A program made the position numbers and the translations under genes. The notes under the pieces were generated by a model, which had not been told where the DNA came from, ran no database searches, and saw only the letters and a list, made by a program, of their open reading frames with translations. Shown piece after piece: positions 16,601 to 18,420 of a stretch of 18,420 bases of DNA (position 1 is the stretch's first letter; every line of letters begins with the position of its first letter). Source of the stretch: CAYRHJ01 sp964424105. GTDB taxonomy: Bacteria > Planctomycetota > Phycisphaerae > UBA1845. The stretch lies in the NCBI GenBank assembly GCA_964424105.1, contig CAYRHJ010000025.1, forward strand, positions 1 to 18,420, written 5' to 3'.

Positions 16601-18420
16601 CGACGGTCGATAGGTCCCCGCAGCCACCCAGATTTCCCTTCCCGTCGGCGCCGCAGCCGCGACCTCCACGGCACGACCCAGATCGGTGTAGGCTTCGCTC
16701 CAACGCGTGCCCTGTTCAAGTCCCTCCGCGGACGCGTCAACGTACAGTACAGTCGAGGTACACTCGTCCGGAATACCATCACCGTCCGCATCCACACTCG
16801 TCAATGCTGCAATGTCACATATGTCCGGCACACCGTTGACGTTGCAGTCTTCGCGGGCCACGTCACACTCGTCCGGAATACCATTGAGATTGCAATCAAT
16901 GCTGGTCCCATTCGCGATGTCGCACAAGTCAGGTCGATCATTCAGATTACAATCCATCGTCGGATCGGAAAAAATGTCACACGAGTCGGGAATACCGTTT
17001 CCATTGCAATCCGAGGCCGAATTCGCGCAGTCGTCAGGAATTCCATTGCCGTCGCAGTCCACACTGTCACCACGGGCAATGTCACAAGCATCACGGATTC
17101 CATTCCCATTGCAATCGCGAAACGCCTCACATTCATCCGGAACACCGTTCGCATTGCAATCGTCACTCATCGCCGACGCCAAGTCACACGAATCCGCAGT
17201 CTCGTTCAAATTGCAATCGGGCTCACAAACATCTAGAATCCCGTCTCCGGTACAATCGAGCTGCGGATTGGCCGCGATTTGCTCGCGATCGGGCACTCCA
17301 TTGCCGTCACAGTCGCGATCGCTCGCCGGGCTGAAACACAATGAAAACGGTTGCGCTCCCAACGACACGTCGAACCCGACGATTTCCACACGCCAGATTC
17401 CGGGAAACGGCGCCTTCACCACCACTTGTTCAACATTGTTCACGTGATCGGATCGCGTCTGATCGGCGGGCGCTTCGGGGTTCTGCGGGTCCAGCGTCCA
17501 AGGCCAATGAAAACCCGACAGTGGATCGACCACTCGCAAATCGAGATCATGAACCAGGGCCTTGGTCACGTTGGGCACCGCCGGCTCATCATCCCACGCC
17601 AGCGTAACCCTGATTTCAGAATCGCCTTCGATCACCGTCAGCGGGACAGTGAAAATCTCGCCTTGCGAAACCGTGTCCTCCAGAAACGACCCCCCGCGAA
17701 GAAAATCAATCGTCTCCCGTATACGCACCAGTCCATAGCCCGATTCAAAATCCGGACCCGGATTCCCCAATTCGCCGGCCCCCTGAATCAACAGCGCCTT
17801 CAGCGTGGAATTCCGCGGGTCCGGTCTTTCGGGCCACTGCCCGCGATAGTCTTGCAGGAGCAACGCGCTGATTCCCGTCACGGTAGGTGCAGCCATCGAC
17901 GTGCCGCACAGAACGCCATAGGTTCCGTCAGCCACACAAGACGTGACGCCATGGTCATCGGTCGTCTGGCAACCGGGCGCACAGACGTCAGGCTTCATCC
18001 GCCCGTCATCGGTGGGTCCCCAACTTGAAAAAAAAGTCATCGAGGCATCGTTGGCATTCACCGCCCCCACCGCGATGTGATTCTTCGCCGCGGCCGGCGG
18101 TGGAATCGATCGATACCCACCGGGGCTTACCCCGCAACAATACTGACATCCCCGTTCATTGCCCGTCGACCAGATGACCCGAAACGGTTCACCCAGCCCC
18201 CCACGCACGATGGAATCGATGACGCTCGACGCCACGCCGTAATCACCCGTGATCTCGCAATTCAAAAAGTTCGCGCAAACGTTCGTCCCGATGGAATTAT
18301 TAGCCAAGTCAGCCCCGTATTCGTGGATGGCCTCGGCGTAGTCCGATTCCAGGTCTCCCGGATTGGTGTACAGAAAAATCCCCGACCGGTCCGTCTGTAG
18401 GCCATACGATTCCAGCCGCA
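10484..18420 (-). CDS. Giant secreted subtilase fused to three beta-helix modules, acidic Cys repeats and a dockerin-like tail (5' partial)
   Basis: The frame is open to the window edge (first full codon 18418), so at least 2644 residues are visible and the true start lies outside. The N-terminal part is an S8 subtilase: oxyanion Asn in STGNERG (codon 18158-18160) and nucleophile Ser in CGTSMAAP (codon 17897-17899). The catalytic Asp and His must lie off the window. A KP-43-like beta-sandwich follows (17324-17692). Next come, alternating, six blocks of acidic two-Cys units (30 in all), three beta-helix modules and two copies of one sandwich domain, ending with a dockerin-like module. No transmembrane segment is visible. 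The protein probably acts outside the cell, with Ca2+ and disulfides stiffening the linkers. Frame, composition and repeats are continuous, with no frameshift. Substrate and biological role are unknown; the beta-helices might bind or cleave polysaccharide or serve as an adhesive fibre. Confidence 0.93.
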   Translation of the reverse strand, partial: RLESYGLQTDRSGIFLYTNPGDLESDYAEAIHEYGADLANNSIGTNVCANFLNCEITGDYGVASSVIDSIVRGGLGEPFRVIWSTGNERGCQYCCGVSPGGYRSIPPPAAAKNHIAVGAVNANDASMTFFSSWGPTDDGRMKPDVCAPGCQTTDDHGVTSCVADGTYGVLCGTSMAAPTVTGISALLLQDYRGQWPERPDPRNSTLKALLIQGAGELGNPGPDFESGYGLVRIRETIDFLRGGSFLEDTVSQGEIFTVPLTVIEGDSEIRVTLAWDDEPAVPNVTKALVHDLDLRVVDPLSGFHWPWTLDPQNPEAPADQTRSDHVNNVEQVVVKAPFPGIWRVEIVGFDVSLGAQPFSLCFSPASDRDCDGNGVPDREQIAANPQLDCTGDGILDVCEPDCNLNETADSCDLASAMSDDCNANGVPDECEAFRDCNGNGIRDACDIARGDSVDCDGNGIPDDCANSASDCNGNGIPDSCDIFSDPTMDCNLNDRPDLCDIANGTSIDCNLNGIPDECDVAREDCNVNGVPDICDIAALTSVDADGDGIPDECTSTVLYVDASAEGLEQGTRWSEAYTDLGRAVEVAAAAPTGREIWVAAGTYRPSRRVTEDDPRSATFDIAEGVQVKGGFPVGGGMPDDRDPGFHPTILSGDLLSNDTSLPATRQDNAYRVVTIRRTSAKTVVDGFTITGGVSSEETITCKAFTGAGLYVEDASPTISNCRIVENVSSFGGGVYVEVGSPTFRGCVFENNHASIAGGGFGSGNLRSLSLLGGPASGWVESVIQGGGPFFDDGGDPVLIDCLFRGNVSDSTGGAIWIQGGVPSFVGCTLVDNFAFAGAGLRNEGGDVTMINCRFLGNTSQQMGAGISNAYDSSLDLTNCVWSGNTAKTDGAGIHSVSGNLQLNIVNATMANNRADRAGGGLHLHAGATCSIVNSLMWNNRDASETFGGQIVSAGAAMQVKHSCIEGWSGQFPGEWNIDDDPLFLDEAGPDEVIGTLDDDLSLMYGSLCIDAGDNEALPIDRFDVDEDGNDAERLPFDVRGASRFFDDPDAEDHGVSQPPIVDMGAYENGDCNRNGTRDDQDLLSSDAQDCNANAIIDSCDIVSFASADCNRNGVPDECGVDCDFDGIPDDCAIAMGLSPDRDHNGVPDYCETAVLYVHAAAQGLQSGTRWSDAYLNLVDALEHAAASDGFVREIWVAGGAYRPAPPNGRRDASFDLVDGVAVYGGFAGHEIVRADRRPLDRPTVLSGDLNADDDEGAGGSAENSFHVVRAIGCGQGTVLDGFTIQGGRSLTEGGGIRIVGGGPQIIGCTFIRNHAALRGGAIHAEGSDFTCGVTTFLDNESDGRGGAVYAAGGRPGLVGCVFQSNRAGEGGAVHTRGDAELTMRVCEFRDCHADAGGSLYLAGLDSDISRCRFLGSSSSAINSTRGGHRLISSLFSGNRGQKGGAIRLEADATMECINCTFSQNSADLEGAAVFSRSVKPLIFRNCVVWDNRVSGRWGWHTQITSNDSTPIISHSCVQSLSVELLNNGNISDHPRFVDPDGLDGVVGTTDDDLQLGWRSPCIDSADSHALPISERLDAVGQWRSIDDPVSPDAVPSIVPAVDMGALEYQADCNDNQTFDSVELETGVLSDCNGNGVPDSCDAVLGRLRDADANGIYDECEVSVLFVKQSATGNRTGRDWANAYTDLQDALKHAARSGMAVGEIWVAVGFYRPSADVTDRHATFLLRDETAIYGGFAGWEGQREFRDPALNTTVLTCDLASDDSKTGASVDNCFHVVTGIGLGESAALDGFRITGGRADGDGPDSEGGGVYFLGSSASLRNCEITGNSAVGGGGLAVRAGQPSLEHCVISENIAELGGGVHVTDDAHLSINSMRFSENDASAGAALYVDDARLSVQDCVFEKQSVTGAGAAIWAARSSVHVEGCEFVQNDALGMGGACFLDAPIDVGFEECTFDRNQSAGGGGALHFSRANGGFIRASRFSQNHTWNAGGAVSIVDSRMTIESSFFHSNTSIDDGGAVFTIGSGIGLIGCTLVDNVAVDLGSAVLTTGGGRTEITGCIIRGPSPSQLAVPNGTIDLSHSNALQHWPGIGNITDSPGFINPQAGDFRLGAKSPCIDNGAPETAFAVLHDVDGIDRIQNCRADMGAFESAHMIDCDGSGVADWCEVASGALADCNSNSIPDVCEPDCNQNGIPDDCDLVVGTSEDCNGNGVPDECDTDCDRNGRVDDCELVDGSIVDCNGNGIVDTCDVESQNAPDCNANQRPDLCDLGIYDVTVSPTGPISGETIEMNVYALPPAVQDVELRVSARGDFGQLDEFITVSLNGLVLGRLFEGDGVDCPATSQTAIIVVAMDTFNQLLIDRAAHVELAPSPGVSAAACSGSSQIGLSLRYATQPYSTDCDRNGRPDECDIGVAGDCDGNGVFDGCDMLGPVNLRSGRLSPFGLAFPQRFTPVSPPRTGGDVTLAVHAIGNLAATSEWIDVRINQQPIGRLFESTGHDCPLTPDAGSIRVARDDYNAMIESGVLDMELRASSGVSPFACGGQPFLEVEISYDGFVFDCNGNGALDRCDLAEGREVDVNGNDLPDRCERLGDFDNDHMVTLLDWAQWNLCALGPFQSAPPGCEPFHGDADLDVDAFDLRVFQLAFGREDD
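10766..11626 (-). repeat. Two copies of an unrecognised beta-sandwich domain
   Basis: Copy A (11240-11626) and copy B (10766-11152), about 128 residues each, share the order V-x-L-x-V-x-A, 'F(I)TVSLNG/IDVRINQ', GRLFE, G-x-DCP-x-T, a VA-x-D-x-(F/Y)N segment, ELx-S-x-GVS, AC-x-G and a final beta strand ending in Y. They are separated by two DCNGNG units. The most constant motif is GRLFE followed by DCP. I do not recognise the family; a lectin-like or Ig-like sandwich is possible. Confidence 0.75.
11978..13432 (-). repeat. Beta-helix module 3 of the giant protein
   Basis: About 485 residues. The header is 'VLFVKQSATG', 'GRDWANAYTDLQDAL', 'EIWVAVGFYRPS', then 'IYGGFAGWE' and 'LDGFRITGG'. The coils include 'GGGVYFLGS', 'GGGVHVTDD', 'GGALHFSRAN' and 'GGAVFTIGS'. 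The tail is 'GDFRLGAKSPCIDNG' to 'ADMGAFESA', the closest of the three to the choice-of-anchor Q pattern. Confidence 0.85.
13592..14959 (-). repeat. Beta-helix module 2 of the giant protein
   Basis: About 456 residues. The header is 'VLYVHAAAQG', 'GTRWSDAYLNLVDAL', 'EIWVAGGAYRPA', followed by 'VYGGFAGHE', 'PTVLSGDLNADD' and 'LDGFTIQGG'. The coils then run ('GGAIHAEGS', 'GGAVYAAGG', 'GGAVHTRGD'), and the tail is 'SPCIDSADSHALP' to 'VDMGALEYQ'. It has the shortest body of the three modules. Confidence 0.85.
15212..16750 (-). repeat. Beta-helix module 1 of the giant protein
   Basis: About 513 residues. The header is 'VLYVDASAEG', 'GTRWSEAYTDLGRAV', 'EIWVAAGTYRPS'. The body is a run of parallel beta-helix coils with the pattern 'P(T/S)I..C.....N....GGG(V/L)'. 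The tail is 'GSLCIDAGDNEALP' to 'VDMGAYENG', which resembles the choice-of-anchor Q end. It is homologous in layout to the modules at 13592-14959 and 11978-13432, and it carries a Gly/Ser-rich insert near 16070-16150. Confidence 0.85.
17324..17692 (-). other. KP-43-like C-terminal beta-sandwich of the subtilase
   Basis: 'IRVTLAWDDEPAVPNVTKAL', 'VHDLDLRVVDP', 'NNVEQVVVKAPFPGIWRVEI' and 'GAQPFSLCF' follow the same order as the C-terminal jelly-roll of alkaline protease KP-43 ('LVNDLDL', 'NNVENV', 'GPQTFSL'). This domain normally packs against the catalytic domain, so the protease unit looks complete at this end. Confidence 0.8.
17693..18420 (-). other. Subtilase (S8) catalytic domain, C-terminal part
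   Basis: The segment 'YGADLANNSIGTN' matches the start of the central S8 region. Further motifs are STGNERG (oxyanion Asn), 'AVGAVNANDASMTFFSSWGP', 'KPDVCAPG', CGTSMAAPTVTG (nucleophile Ser) and 'FESGYGLVRIRETIDFL'. Nine cysteines fall in the roughly 205 residues before 17693 counted from codon 18307, many for a subtilase. The upstream DTG/DxG and HGTH motifs are outside the window, so activity cannot be judged. Confidence 0.9.

Larger units (their letters stand above)
10673..17314 (-). repeat. Thirty DCNGNGIPDECD-type acidic units in six blocks
   Basis: The 12-residue consensus DCNGNGIPDECD recurs with short linkers, often of the type IARGDSV or LVVGTSE. Blocks and unit counts in protein order are 16760-17314 (11), 14966-15211 (5), 13439-13588 (3), 11627-11968 (7), 11153-11239 (2) and 10673-10765 (2). 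Each unit resembles a thrombospondin type 3 Ca-binding loop, with Asp/Asn at 1, 3, 5, 9 and 12 and a Cys at 2 and usually 11. The blocks separate every folded domain of the protein and probably act as Ca-stiffened, disulfide-bonded spacers. A few units lack one or both Cys, such as DADGDGIPDECT. Confidence 0.9.

Noticed and set aside
16481..17236. 251-residue plus-strand ORF opposite the acidic repeat block
   Set aside because: It is the antisense of the regular repeat codons; its protein shows the periodic I-R-N-T-I pattern expected from that, with no ribosome binding site.
16760..17314. Regularly spaced DNA repeats resembling a CRISPR array
   Set aside because: The repeats are degenerate, vary in length in multiples of three and encode the DCNGNGIPDECD units in one frame; there are no unique spacers.
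18305..18307. TTG at 18307 as the start of the giant gene
   Set aside because: The frame stays open to the window edge and the upstream codons encode conserved subtilase sequence ('YGADLANNS'), so the TTG is an internal Leu.

Overview
The window looks like chromosomal DNA of a planctomycete, probably a Phycisphaerae-like lineage. This rests on the mix of genes: secreted proteins ending in a dockerin-like double Ca-loop module, long runs of a DCNGNGIPDECD-type unit, parallel beta-helix modules that open with a 'GTRWxxAYTDL' header and close with a 'DMGAYE' tail, and GC-rich DNA with TTG and GTG starts next to ATG. No RNA gene, CRISPR array, prophage or insertion sequence with a transposase was seen.

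Layout. The left third is on the plus strand: a small secreted protein with a cohesin-like domain and a dockerin-like tail (39-812), the replication-restart helicase PriA (955-3255), and a two-domain signal peptide peptidase SppA (3519-5366). A convergent gap with nested inverted repeats (5437-5504) separates these from the minus-strand genes. Those are a NodU/CmcH/TobZ-family carbamoyltransferase (7278 down to 5509), a 758-residue exported protein with a TPR insert (9848 down to 7572), and a giant secreted protein (from beyond the window end at 18420 down to 10484).

The giant protein is the outstanding object. At least 2644 residues are visible, and the N-terminus, including the catalytic Asp and His, lies off the window. 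In order it carries a KP-43-like subtilase with its C-terminal beta-sandwich, 11 acidic two-Cys units, beta-helix 1, 5 units, beta-helix 2, 3 units, beta-helix 3, 7 units, sandwich domain A, 2 units, sandwich domain B (a copy of A), 2 units, and a dockerin-like tail. That is 30 units in six blocks. It reads as an extracellular, calcium-dependent, disulfide-stiffened protease fused to a surface or adhesion fibre.

Non-coding DNA. The largest gap, 9849-10483, holds a good sigma70-type promoter for the 758-residue protein, a perfect 16-bp palindrome in its leader, and an inverted pair of REP-like hairpin elements whose stems differ by compensatory changes. Weaker promoter candidates precede carbamoyltransferase, sppA and priA.

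How the genes relate. PriA, SppA and the carbamoyltransferase are general or tailoring functions with no visible joint pathway. The first and last proteins share the same class of C-terminal module, and SppA and the exported proteins all concern the cell envelope. Any functional link between them is inference.
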